This document shows, in pieces, positions 1-9,951 of a DNA stretch of 64,000 bases. Source of the DNA: Tretioscincus oriximinensis (lineage: Eukaryota > Chordata > Lepidosauria > Squamata > Gymnophthalmidae); assembly GCA_022410635.1 (NCBI GenBank), contig JAJVDF010000262.1, positions 1,630,794 to 1,694,793 of the forward strand, in the 5' to 3' direction. Within the stretch, counting starts at the first letter, position 1. The number at the start of each line of letters is the position of its first letter. The notes below the pieces were generated by a model that saw only the letters and a list, made by a program, of their open reading frames with translations, was not told the DNA's origin and searched no databases. The position numbers and the translations under genes were made by a program.

Positions 1-224
1 CATTTATAAATTGTTGTAAGGTAATTCAAATCTCTAAATACCCAGTACAGTAGCTTGTCATCATCATTTATGAAATTCTATTGTTGGAACAGTAACTTAC
101 TTTAGGTATAAGCCTTAATTTACAGCCCATTCATTTATATGGGGAAATGTGATTAATCTTTTTTGTATAATTAATATACAGAACATTCTTCAATACCATT
201 TGCAGGGAGTCATGAACAGGTGCA

Positions 225-338
225 TATTTTGCTTTCCTCTGTTCAGACTGTCCATGCCTTTGTATGAGACAGAATGCTGGACTAGATGGGCTGTGGCCTG
301 ATCTAGTATAGCTGCTCTTATGTTCTTATACTCAATAC
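225..338 (+). repeat. CR1/L3-like LINE 3'-end fragment
   Basis: Contains GACAGAATGCTGGACTAGAT followed by GGGCTGTGGCCTGATC and CTCTTATGTTCTTA, the characteristic 3' end of reptile CR1/L3-type LINEs. Similar ends recur near 14820-14890 on this strand and near 59285-59360 in reverse. Confidence 0.6.
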
Positions 339-1392
339 CATGACTTTTTAAAACAGTTTATAGTGTCTTGATGAAGCAGGCATAGGCTATGAATGGATAA
401 GCTTAGATGTGTCTCCTCCCACCAGATGAATTGGGGTGGTGATATTAGAAATCAAAGCAATAAATACCCAATCATGATGGAGCTATTTTTATTGTGCACT
501 GTGGGAGAACACCCCTTGTATTTTAAGGTGTCCCTGATCCTGGGTACCACTACTGCCCTAAATCTTGTTACACAATATTCTGCTATTTTTACTAAGGTTC
601 ATTTAGGACCTCTTGGTAGTTATTGTAATCTTAGCTCTTGTGTAGTTTGTTTCTAAAGTTCAAAGATCCTGCCATGGCCTGTGTTAGTCTGGAATGGCAA
701 GTGTGGACTGGATGGCATGCATCTTAGATTCTTCTGGATCAGAATGGGGCCTAGTGCATTTTGAGCTTTAATGCGTGTCATAGTGTAATATAAAGATTCT
801 AGTCTTGTTTTGTGTTGCATGTTGTCCATTTATTTCTCAGTAAGATAAAACTGATTTTCTTTAGGACATGGCTTTTTTTTAATCTTTCAACATGTTCTGA
901 AAAATAATTTGTTTTGGTTCTAGGTGTGGGTGTAAAGCAGGAAATGTATTCCCTTGAGTGTGAAGGATTCGTGAGTGTAATTATAGTCATTATTATTGCA
1001 CTTTTAATAGGGTGATTTTCCTTATTTGGAATGCAAAAGGACAGTTCACTCACATTTGGTATCCTTGGGAGTCTTTATTTCATTCTTAAGGTGAATTTAA
1101 AAATGTGGCAAATTGGTTTTAGAGAAATTTGGAATGTACCTTATTCTGGTCAAAGTGAATGGAAATATTGTGTCACAAGAAGGGGTCTCATAAGTAAAAA
1201 AACCTAACATTTGCTAGAGTATTTTGAAAATATATTGGTAGAGGGGAAAAAAGTAGGAGTTTGTTCTCATGTTTCTTATGGGTTCTGACTTTAGGACAAA
1301 ATACAGATAAGAATAAGATGGTCTATTAAGCCGTGATCCCTCCCTCAAGCCATGTGATTGGAGAGCCAAGGCCAAGTCGTTTATTCTTCATC

Positions 1393-1725
1393 TTAGGCTG
1401 TAACCACATGCAGGGTTGAAAAGTGCCCTTTCCTTTGCTGCAGGATGGCAGCAAAGTGCAGCAGCCACCATAGGTGGGAGTGAGGAAGGAAGCGCCGGCC
1501 TGTAAGTAGCCTAGCGCAGCCTTCTTTCTGCCGTGTCTGATTTGTATGTCTCTCTGTTGATTGGCGGAGGGCCGGCAAACCCTACGAGTGCCGTGAGAGC
1601 TGTAAATCTCCACTCTCAGGAGACCCGCTGCAAGGCAGGTTTGCTGCAGCTCGGCTGCTGACAAGACTGTTTTACGGTACGGCGCTCCTAAACAGACACC
1701 AGTACGCCATGTGGATGCAGCCTTA
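1393..1725. mobile_element. hAT-like non-autonomous element (MITE)
   Basis: The left end TTAGGCTGTAACCACATG and the reverse complement of the right end (TAAGGCTGCATCCACATG) are similar terminal inverted repeats flanking about 330 bp. The interior is clearly more GC- and CpG-rich than the surrounding intron. No clean target duplication was seen. The ORF-like stretches inside have no recognisable protein content. The class assignment is inferred from the TIR style. Confidence 0.45.
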
Positions 1726-1787
1726 AATTGGCAAATTTCAAGTGAAATCTTCAATTTCCAGTTGTTTCTAAATAACTGACTTATCCT

Positions 1788-1990
1788 AGAGATGGAGCAG
1801 TTTGGTGTAATGGTTAGAGTGCAGGACTCTTATAGTCTCCCACTTCGATTCCATACTTCTCTAGGAAGCCAGCTGAGTGGTCTTGTGCCAATCACAGTTC
1901 TTTAGAACTCTCCCAGCACCACCTACTTCACAGGATGCCTGTTATGGAGAAAGCAGCAAAAAGCTATGTGAGCCACCCTTTTGTGAAAGG
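1788..1990 (+). repeat. tRNA-headed squamate SINE (Sauria-type)
   Basis: Begins with GGTGTAATGGTTAGAGTGCA, the usual head of squamate tRNA-derived SINEs. This is followed by a body with the degraded accuracy-of-accounting motif TGAGTGGTCTTGTGCCAATC and CTACTTCACAGGATG, also seen in the copy at 55015-55205. Strongly diverged. Confidence 0.6.
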
Positions 1991-3035
1991 GACATTAAAA
2001 ATAAACATTAAAAATGTTATAAATAAACATTATCATTTTAGCTGTTCAGAGTGTTTAAACAAGATTTGTGCTTAGAAATTGATAGACAATTGTAATCATT
2101 TATAATTTTTTTAGTATAATATTGATGTGTAAAAAAGCTCCCCTCTTGCCACAACAAAGTTTGCCAGGTCAGTGCCTTACCATCATTCTAACATCCTTTA
2201 AGATAAAAGAGGCAGCATTTAAAGTGTACAGTAAACTTGGTAATTAAATGTAAAGGATTCTTAGATCCTGCCCTTCATCTTGATCAAGAAGTATAGTTAT
2301 GATTGCTTTTTACAGGAAAATTCCATCTCGTGCAGGTCCTATCACACTGGATAATGTTGTAAATGGCCTTTGGCAGTTAACTACTACATCTAAAAGATAT
2401 TTCAAAGAGTGTGTGTGTTTTTTCATGTAAAATGTCTGTATAGAATTTGGTATTTCCTCTGATATAACGTTTGATAACCTTGTGTCTTGTGCTGGGTTAA
2501 AATGTCCTACCTTGGTCAATGTAATAAATCATTGGTGATAGATTTAAGGGAGTCCCAAACTAGGAAGGCAATCTTAAAGGCTAAAGAGTATTGGATTGCT
2601 ACCTGAAAATGAAAAGATGCTTTCAAAGATACATTTGATAGTAATGTAATCAAGATCTCTATAAATTTTACCCATTATTAAGCAGACACTGCACAGCCAA
2701 GTCTCCTTCAGTCATTTTTGTTCTTGGTATCCAGTAGCAACATGATAACATATGATCCATCTGCCTAAGCTGCTAAAATGTATCTGACATTTTTATAATA
2801 AATGAACTAACAGAAAAATATCAAAAAACAAACAGCCTGTATGAACCTGTTTGGAAGAAAATGTGTACAAGCTTTGACTGTTTGCTGTATTGAAATTTTG
2901 GGTATTAGAATAAACTTAGATATCTAAAAGGCAATTGAGCTTGAGCAGGATATATCCTGAGCAAAGATTGTATCAAATTCTTGCTTCTTTCATTCATGAA
3001 AGATTGAAAAAAAGTTCATGGCATGAAGTTTTGGG

Positions 3036-3668
3036 GTTAGTTCTCACAAGGGGAAAAATGGGAGGGAAAGCTGTTTAGATCTGAGCTAGCCACATGTGTG
3101 CAAGTGAAAAATTCACTGGATATGATCAGTCCACACACCAATGTGTTTTCTGAACAACGTTCGCTCAGAAAATGGTCACCAGTGCAGCTTAACGCAATTC
3201 ATGTTAAGTGCAGTCTGGCAACGATTTTGCTGTGGGCTCCAGTGGGAGCAAGGACCGAACAGCTGGAGATCCAACCCTTGGGGGTCTCCTGGGAAAGGCA
3301 GAAGAACCCCCAAAGGCTGGAGCCCAGGGAAGGGGAAAATCTAAGCAGTTTCCCCTCATCTTTTTTTCTGTAACCGATCAGAATGTTGTGAATAGCTGAA
3401 TTCAGCTTATCTGAGCTGTTCACAGCATTCTGTTCGGCTATATGAAAAAAGAAGAGGGGGGAAAGACAGGAGATCTGCTTAGACCTCCTGCTGTTAAGGA
3501 CTCCAGTCTTTGGAGGTTCTTCTTCTACCTTTCCCAGAGACCCTCAAGGACCAGATCTTCAGCTCCTTGGGTGGTAAAAAAGGGCCGGAGATGGCAGAAA
3601 ACAGCGACGGAATCCCTATTCCACTTTTCTGTTTTCTGCCCCTGGTTTTTCCCCCTGTGAGAACTTGA
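3036..3668. mobile_element. Large fold-back (long inverted repeat) element
   Basis: The two halves are inverted copies of each other for about 300 bp per arm. The left end GTTCTCACAAGGGGAAAAA mirrors the right end TTTTTCCCCCTGTGAGAAC. Inside, left-arm GGGTCTCCTGGGAAAGGCAG matches the reverse complement of right-arm CTACCTTTCCCAGAGACCC. The centre near 3395-3440 has GAATGTTGTGAATAGCT facing AGCTGTTCACAGCATTC. No transposase frame is present. It lies in the NCOA6 intron just before the 122-nt exon. Confidence 0.75.
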
Positions 3669-3838
3669 CCTTTATAAGTTAGTTTAATTCAGTAAATACT
3701 TTCTCTTCTTTTGGTTGTTTTGCTGTTTTAAAAATGTATTTTTTAAGTTTGTGTGCTACAACAAAGTGCATTTCAGGCTTTTATTTTTTGTGGAAAAAAT
3801 CTTATACTTGCATTAGTTACACACATTTCTGTTCCTAG

Positions 3839-3960
3839 TGCTTCAGAACCACGCACGGCGGGCCTAGAAGAGGCAGATCATCCACCAATACCAGGAGAGC
3901 AGGGTATAAATTTGGATAACACTGGGCACAAACTTCCAGACTTCACAAACAGGCCACCAG
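3839..3960 (+). CDS. NCOA6: NCOA6 internal coding exon (122 nt)
   Basis: This is an internal exon of nuclear receptor coactivator 6, just before the giant exon. The acceptor is a pyrimidine-rich tract ending AG at 3837-3838 and the donor is GT at 3961-3962 (context CCAG|GTGATG, a modest donor). The exon starts on the last base of a split codon and ends on the first base of a Gly codon. That codon is completed exactly by the GC that opens the next exon at 5230, so the phase is continuous. The peptide includes the segments GINLDNTGHKLPDF and NRPPG, which lead into the Gln/Pro-rich region as in vertebrate NCOA6. The frame stays open into the flanking intron on both sides, so the boundaries rest on splice signals and phase. 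The preceding exons are outside the window. Confidence 0.85.
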
Positions 3961-5229
3961 GTGATGAATGGATTTTTGTAATTTTTAATATAGTCAAATT
4001 ATACATTAGTGGTGAATCATTTATGGTACTTCATAGATATTGCTATCACTCTAAAACATCTATAGATTTTAAGCTATGGTTTCATTTATATCTCTTTCAG
4101 AGCATGTATATGCATTCTTAAGAGCCATAGTCCTTTTCTGTTTCCCACTGGATGAGAACGTTTTTTTAAAAAGTTTTTGGTGACTCATAGAACACGCTGA
4201 TGACATCAGATTTGCGAATTATTTAGTGAGACTGCAGCCTTGAATCAGCAGTAATAATTCTGTGATACATCATTTTACGTGCACCTGAGTCAGTTTTTAG
4301 TTTTAGCAGGCATGGATAGCTCAGTCGCTAAGGAATCCGTCTCTCATCTGGGAGATCGGGTTTCGATACCCTGTGTGGGACTTGGGGAGGGATGAGCACC
4401 TTCCACTAGCCTGTAGCTCTAGCCAACCCAGCTATTCAAAAGCATGAATTGCAAGAAATTGCAAATGAATGCAAGTAGATACATGGGAACCACCACAACC
4501 TGGTGGGGAAGATAGAATGTAAGGCTTCAGGCAAAAATACCTTTGTAAGTCACTTTGAGAAATGCGGGGTATAAGAACCCAGTTCTTCTTCTTCCTCTTC
4601 CTCTTCTTCTTCTTCTTCTTCTTTCTTGTTTTAGATAAAATTGCTGCATTTTCATCAATCCAAATAGCTTTAAAAGGGTCACCCTTTTTGATCACAACCT
4701 TACTAATCACAGTGACTGTCTACTAATACCCATTATCAGGGATGGTGTTCAGTTTCTACAGAATGTGACTGAGGAGAATACTCCTGTGCTAATGTCTTTT
4801 TGAAGGACTTTAGCTGACCTCCTGAAAAGAGATTACTAGAGTACACTGAATTAAAACGAGCAAACCCCCTCTTACCTTTGTATACGTTTTGTATAAGTGC
4901 TACTAATGATTAGGTATTTCATTTAGTCTTAGGATATTTTTAAAAAGTGCACAATGAATCCTTCCAAATGTTGTTTTAAATGCTATTAAAATACCTTAGG
5001 AACAGCTGACTTTTCGGCTCAACAATTAGCTGGCTACTCCCAGAAAATGTTCTGATGGGACATGTAGATCTTTACCATTGTATATTGTCTTTGAAATTGG
5101 TTATGCCAGTTTGTGTATTTTTGTTGAAGCTGGTTGCTTTATCCTTCAGATTGTATATTTTATTTTCCTACAGCAAGAAAACCAGTAATGTTCTAGCTGT
5201 GTAATAAATATTTGTCATTATGTCTTTAG
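3961..5229 (+). other. NCOA6 intron
   Basis: Intron between the 122-nt exon and the giant exon. Apart from a SINE with a terminal (CTT)n tract at 4311-4628, no structure is apparent. It ends with the acceptor GTCTTTAG. Confidence 0.7.
4311..4628 (+). repeat. tRNA-derived SINE, copy A (about 300-bp family)
   Basis: The head GATAGCTCAGTCGCTAAGG resembles a tRNA A-box region, and CGGGTTTCGATACCC resembles a B box. The body shares the segments AGCTCTAGCCAACCCA, GTGGGGAAGATAGAATG and GGTATAAGAACCCAGTTC with copies at 12345-12600, 22262-22555, 35841-36123 and 39010-39235, and ends in (CTT)n. GTTTTAG on both sides may be a target-site duplication. Confidence 0.75.
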
Positions 5230-8226
5230 GCTACTCGGCTCAGACAATGGAACAAAGGTCCCTTCAGCAAATACCACCTCAGCTTTTGCAACATGGACAA
5301 CAGCAGCCACAGCCGCAGCCACCACCTACAGTTCAACAAGCACAGGCACATGTACAATCACAGCAGCAGCAGCAACAACAGCAGATGATGATGATGCTTA
5401 TGATGCAGCAGGAATCTAAATCAGTGAGGCTTCCTGTTCCTCCAGGCGTTCATCAACCTAGGGGCCCTCTGAATGTCGAAACACAAAGAATGCCAATGCA
5501 ACAGGGGGGCAATATGTCAGTAATGGTTAGTCTGCAGGGTCCCGGTTCAGTGCCCCCATCTCCTGATAAGCAAAGGATGACTATGCCAAATAGCCAGTCT
5601 TTGGTGAACAATGCACGAAAGATGGTTTATGGAGACAATGGACAGAATCCTACCACCTCTCCTCTGGGAGAAATCTCAACAATGCCATCTGTTTCAGAAG
5701 GAGGTGGAGCTGATGCCCCTCTGACTTCAGGACCTCAAAATAATATGGCATCCCACCTAGTAATTCCACAAAACCAGCTAATGATGTCAGGACCGAAACC
5801 TGGTCCTTCACCAATGTCAGCACCCCAAGGTACAAGCCCTCAACAGCAGTCTAATTCCCTTGCAGGACCTCACCCTCACCATTTTCAAAACGTTGCTACT
5901 ACATCACAAACATCAAGACCCAAAACACCAAACAGAGCAAGTCCAAGACCATACTATCCTCAGACACCCAATAATCGTCCACCAAGCACAGAGCCATCAG
6001 AAATAAGCTTATCTCCAGAAAGACTCAATGCATCTATTGCAGGTCTTTTTCCGCCTCAGATTAATATTCCTTTACCTCCAAGAGCTCATCTTAATAGAGG
6101 GTTTGATCAACAGGGTCTTAACCCAACCACTTTGAAAGCTATTGGGCAAGCTCCTTCAAATCTCTCAGTGAACAATCAGCCAAGCTTTGTCTCACCCCAA
6201 ACACACAAGCTAGATCCTCTGGCTATTAATTCAGGAAAGCAAAACAATCCTAGTGGGGCAAAAAGAGTCAGTCCAAGTAATAGTAGACGGTCTAGTCCTG
6301 GATCCAGTCGGAAAACCACACCAAGCCCTGGGAGACAAAACTCAAAAGCAACTAAGTTAGCTTTGACTTCTCAGCAGAATCCAGCCCTCATGCAGAACAT
6401 TGACTTACAGAGAAGTATGATGGTTGGACCATCTTCTTTGCAGTCAACTATGCCTGCCAGTTTTCAGAACAATGGTATGATGACTGCTCAGAATTCTGGA
6501 GTTCCCATATCAGTTATGAGTAGTGTCCACGAAGGTAGCAAAGAAGGCTTTACTGCTCAAGAAAGCACATGTCAAAATATGCAGATTGTTCCAGGCAACA
6601 AAGATCAATGCAACATTGAACTGAAAGGTGCTCCTAGTCAGGAAATCAAAATTCTGGTTCATGAAGAGCAACAGAAAAGAGAGACCTCTCCTGTGGAGTT
6701 AAACAAGCTTCCAAATCTGGAAGAAAAAAAGAAAAATATTTCTCCAGCTCTGCGAGAGGCACCGACATCCTTAAGTCAACTGCTTGACCATTCTGGTGCT
6801 CCTAACATTACCATCAAACCTCCTGGGTTCACAGGCCCTGAAGTCCCTCCACCAGCATCATGTGCAGATGAATTTAGAAAGGTTTCTGCCATTACTCCTC
6901 CCCAACAGGATCCTTCCTCTAGTAAAGATTCTGGCTCGTCATTAAGTTTACCACCTGCAAATAGCGACACCTGTTCAATGCAAGTACAACAAGATCTTGC
7001 AGATATGAATTCAAATGTTTCTCAAAATATTCCTCCAGTAGTACAGAGGCCTATTAGCTCTGCTTCTATTTCTACATCACTCCCACCCAATCAAATAACA
7101 GTTTTTGTAACTTCAAATCCTATTACATCATCATCCAACACATCAGTATCATTGCCTTCTCATTTACAGTCTACATTAATGCCTACTGTTGTCACCATGC
7201 CTAATGTAGGGAGCAAGGTTATTACATCAGAAGGACAAACTACAATTCAGTCTAATGCGCGGCCTCAGTTCATTACTCCAGTTTTCATAAATTCATCCTC
7301 CATCATTCAGGTTATGAAAGGGTCTCAACCAAGTACAATTCCTGCAACACCGATAACGTCTAATTCTAATTTAATCCCACAGTCTGTTGCAGTTGTTGGC
7401 TCTTTGCATATACCTCAAAATATAAAGTTATCATCTGGGGCAACTACTTCTAGCTCATCTAACACGGTTACTGCTATCTCAAATATGCCAACAAATCGGT
7501 CTTTGGTTATTAATTCACTGGCATCCCCCATTCAAATTTCTTCTCCCTCATCAGTTGCTCCTTCAAACATTTCTTCACATTCTTCCATTCAGCAAGTCAA
7601 AGATTTCAGTCTAGAGGAGGTGACTTCTCAAACTTGTGATTCTGTTGATGACACATGCACTGAAGCAACCTCACGGTCTGGCATTGTGGTTTCTTCACCC
7701 CATGTACATAGCCCTGGGTCTTCCATTAACAAACGAAGTCCAGCCTCATCTGCAAAAGGAAAGGGAAAAGTGGACAGAATTGGCCATTTCTTATTATCAA
7801 AGGCTTGCAAGAAGGTCACAGACTCCACTGAGAAAGAGGAAGAACAATATGATGATGAAGGGGAACTGGAAGGTCGGGCACAAGATAGTTCAATCCCTAA
7901 CAGTGTGGAAGTTGAACAGATACCCGTAGCACTAGACGAAAACATCGTAAGAGCTGCAACTCCCACTGTTTTAAAACAAAGCACTTCTGGATCTGGTCTT
8001 TTGAGCATGAATACGAGTACAACTGTTTCTGCTTCTGTATCATTAAGCTTACCAGGCAATACTCCTTCCACTAATGTTCTCTCTGTAGTCACCACTCCAG
8101 TTATCTCTGACATAGCCACAATTCCCAGTACTAATGGCAATCCTGGCAATTTGCCTGCAGAGCAGGCTGGGATTGGACCAGAAGAAGATAAATTGGAATA
8201 TCATCGTGCACTGCCACAGAATATGG
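5230..8226 (+). CDS. NCOA6: NCOA6 giant coding exon (nuclear receptor coactivator 6)
   Basis: This exon encodes about 998 residues of NCOA6 (ASC-2/TRBP/PRIP), a nuclear coactivator of nuclear receptors and a subunit of MLL3/MLL4 (KMT2C/KMT2D) H3K4 methyltransferase complexes. It opens with a Gln/Pro-rich stretch, then a run of eight Gln codons at 5361-5384 followed by a Met-rich patch (MMMMLMM). Next comes a long Ser/Pro/Asn-rich disordered region with segments typical of the family, including PRPYYPQTPNNRPPSTEP, LSPERLNASIAGLFPPQ and FDQQGLNPTTLKAIGQ. An LxxLL box, LSQLL, lies at 6771-6785 (about exon residue 514); I match it to the second receptor box of mammalian NCOA6. Further on are ARPQFITPVFINSSSIIQVM and a basic SSAKGKGKVDRIG segment. 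The AG acceptor is 5228-5229; the donor GTATGT starts at 8227, leaving one base of a split Ala codon. No break or frameshift is seen. Low-complexity composition is normal for this protein. Confidence 0.97.
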
Positions 8227-8674
8227 GTATGTACGGTTAAATGTTTAAAATATTTTCCTGTCATCTGGAACCAAACTGATGCCTTTACCAATAGATATTG
8301 GAGTAGGGTCAAAGTAAGCCTGGTTGGTGACATTATAAAAAGAGGGAATGGGAAGTTACTGAAAGCTTTTATGTTAAGTTCAACAATAGATAGGCATTAG
8401 TTTAAAAATTATTTTAGGTACTTTCAGCTCTAGCAGAATTAGTATTCAAAACTAAAAATAACAGAAGCAGTAAGGGTTTATAAGTGTTTGACATATACAG
8501 GGTGCTTCAAAAATGTATACACACTTTGAACTTCCATAGAAAATGTATTTACTGTTCTACAAAGTTAAATTTCAGGAAATTAGAAAGCTTAAAGTCCAAT
8601 GTAAATAAAACGTAAATAACAAATATTAATACTGACAAAGGAGCTAGCAGCACTTTGAGACTAACTTGAGAAAA

Positions 8675-8722
8675 GTGGTTGGCATAAGCTTTCGTAGACA
8701 GATCTACTTCTTCAGATGCTGA
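8675..8722 (-). ncRNA. Hammerhead-ribozyme-like motif of the Penelope element (probably inactive)
   Basis: On the - strand CTGAAGA (8715-8709) is followed by one A and then a perfect 5-bp hairpin GTAGA/TCTAC with loop TCTG (8707-8694). Next come GAAA (8693-8690) and a mini-stem GC-TTAT-GC (8689-8682). This is the order of a minimal type I hammerhead (CUGANGA, stem II, GAAA, short stem III), which Penelope-like elements are known to carry in their terminal repeats. The base after stem III is C rather than the needed U, so self-cleavage is unlikely here. Confidence 0.5.
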
Positions 8723-8917
8723 GGGACTAATGTCAGGATCAGGTATTTATAGGAAACTATGTAAGGGAGAAGACAAAGCATATGCAAGTGTAGGGAGGTG
8801 TTGAATTGCAGGTAGAAAAACAGGTAAATAGCAGGAACTAATCTCCTTGTGTGAAAAAGTGCCTGGGGCAACAAGGGGCAATGTCTAGTAGAGAAGCAAT
8901 CAAGTACTTAACAGGTT

Positions 8918-9571
8918 TCATAAGAATGTATAGTTGGCCAGGAAACCATTGTCTCTGTTAAGTCCTTTGCTGATGGCCTGGAACTTGTGAATGTATTCAA
9001 GTTCTGCTGCTTCTCTTGCAAATCTTCCTTTGTAGTTTCTTTGTTCAAGAACTGCAGTCCTGAGGTCTGAGAGAGAATGTCCTGGAAGGTTGAAATGTTC
9101 AGCAACTGGTTTCTGTGTGTTTCCATTTCGAATATCTGATTTGTGTCCATTTATTCTCTGGCGAAGGGATTGTACTGTTTGCCCAATGTAGAGTGTAGAG
9201 GGGCATTGTTGGCAGAAAATGGAATACACCACATTAGAAGATGAGCATGTAAAAGTCCCTCTAATGTTGTGGGTGGTGTTATCAGGTCCCGTGATGACAT
9301 TGCCAGGGTGGATGTGTGCACAGAGTTGACATCTGGGTTTGTGGCAGGGTCTAGTTCCCATTTCTCCCTCTGTGTCCTGTGTTCTTTGTGTGAGGAGTTG
9401 TTTGAGGTTGGGTGGTGGTTTGTAAGCCAGCAAAGGTTTACCACCAAGTGCTCTTGCGAGAGCTGTGTTTTTATCCAAAATAGGTTGAAGTTCATTTATT
9501 ATGTGTTTGAGGGGCCCCAATTGTGAGCTGTATGTGACCACTAATGGGGTTCTGTTGTTTTCTGTCCTCAA
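8918..9571 (-). pseudogene. Penelope-like element C-terminal GIY-YIG endonuclease frame
   Basis: This open frame of 217 codons is the C-terminal part of a Penelope-like polyprotein. In full-length elements that polyprotein carries a reverse transcriptase followed by a GIY-YIG endonuclease that nicks target DNA. Residues about 76-86 form a CxxxxCxxCxH cluster that looks like the zinc-binding linker of the family. Residues 114-143 carry the GIY-YIG core: VVYSI, a CxxC (120, 123), LYIGQT (127-132), the LRQR basic helix (136-139) and H143. A candidate catalytic Glu is at 158 in VAEHF, and H165 follows. There is no real start codon: the listed start is a TTG and the frame stays open upstream to about 9615, where the truncation point lies. 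No stop or frameshift interrupts the frame, suggesting fairly recent insertion. With no RT domain it is a dead fragment. Confidence 0.82.
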
Positions 9572-9863
9572 TCTGTCCTGTAATAGGTTGGTTCTGGGTA
9601 CTGCTACCTCCTTTGCTGGACTTTCTGCTAGACTAACACAGCTATTTCTCTGAAAATGTTAATACTGTTCAAATCGGGAAATCCTGAAATTTAACTTTGT
9701 AGAACAGTAAATAAATTTTCTATGGAAGTTCAAAGTGTGTATACATTTTTTTGAAGCACCCTGTATATTAAGACCTTTATGTAGCACAGCCCCTTTTAGA
9801 TTACAATAACACCTAGGTTTTAATCCAATTTCAGTCCACTTCCAAATTAGGATGCTATTCCAA

Positions 9864-9951
9864 ACACATACTTTTAATCCATCTTCAGTCTTGGAAAACT
9901 AGACTAAACCAGAAAGAAAACTGGACTAAAGATGGATTAAAAGTATATGTC
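9864..9951. mobile_element. Palindromic MITE, copy 1
   Basis: The left arm ACATACTTTTAATCCATC mirrors the right arm GATGGATTAAAAGTATATGT, with TTCAGTC and AACTGGACTAAA in between. The same layout (TTTTAA.CC..TTTCAGT..TGAAGAACTGGA) recurs at 31008-31126, 51713-51841 and 52131-52245. Confidence 0.55.

Larger units (their letters stand above)
1..3838 (+). other. NCOA6 intron (5' end outside window)
   Basis: No exon could be supported in this stretch. It holds a CR1/L3-like LINE 3' end (about 225-335), a hAT-like MITE (1393-1725), a tRNA-headed SINE (about 1788-1990) and a large fold-back element (3036-3668). The remainder is AT-rich sequence with no visible structure. Confidence 0.6.
8635..9654 (-). 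mobile_element. Penelope-like retroelement fragment nested in MITE
   Basis: About 1 kb flanked by the near-direct repeat AATATTAATACTG (8622-8634) / AATGTTAATACTG (9655-9667), a likely target-site duplication. Read on the - strand it has a short segment similar to the terminal repeats of reptile Penelope elements (TAGCTGTGTTAGTCTAGCAG, antisense to the usual form). This is followed by a C-terminal endonuclease frame (8918-9571), about 200 bp of 3' sequence, and a hammerhead-like motif (8675-8722) near the end. The reverse-transcriptase part is absent, so the copy is 5'-truncated and non-autonomous. Confidence 0.8.
8498..9763. mobile_element. Tc1/mariner-type MITE, copy 1 (interrupted)
   Basis: Terminal inverted repeats begin CAGGGTGCTTCAAAAATG on the left. 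The right end mirrors them (TTGAAGCACCCTG), and the arms pair for roughly 80 bp through TTAACTTTGTAGAACAGTAA. TA dinucleotides flank both ends (8496-8497, 9764-9765), as expected for a Tc1/mariner target site. A 1-kb Penelope-like insertion separates the two arms. A second copy lies at 13511-13764. No transposase is encoded. Confidence 0.8.

Noticed and set aside
1326..1754. 142-codon open frame on the - strand
   Set aside because: It coincides with a GC-rich hAT-like repeat, has no recognisable domain and no splice or conservation support.
1..3838. Further upstream NCOA6 exons
   Set aside because: I looked for frames with NCOA6-like Gln/Pro/Met-rich peptides between good acceptor and donor sites and found none; the stretch is taken as intron.
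4311..4385. Possible tRNA gene
   Set aside because: A- and B-box-like segments are present, but the cloverleaf is degraded, and the segment continues into a SINE body repeated four more times in the window.
7628..8149. 173-codon open frame on the - strand opposite the NCOA6 giant exon
   Set aside because: It is the antisense shadow of a low-complexity, Ser/Thr-rich coding exon.
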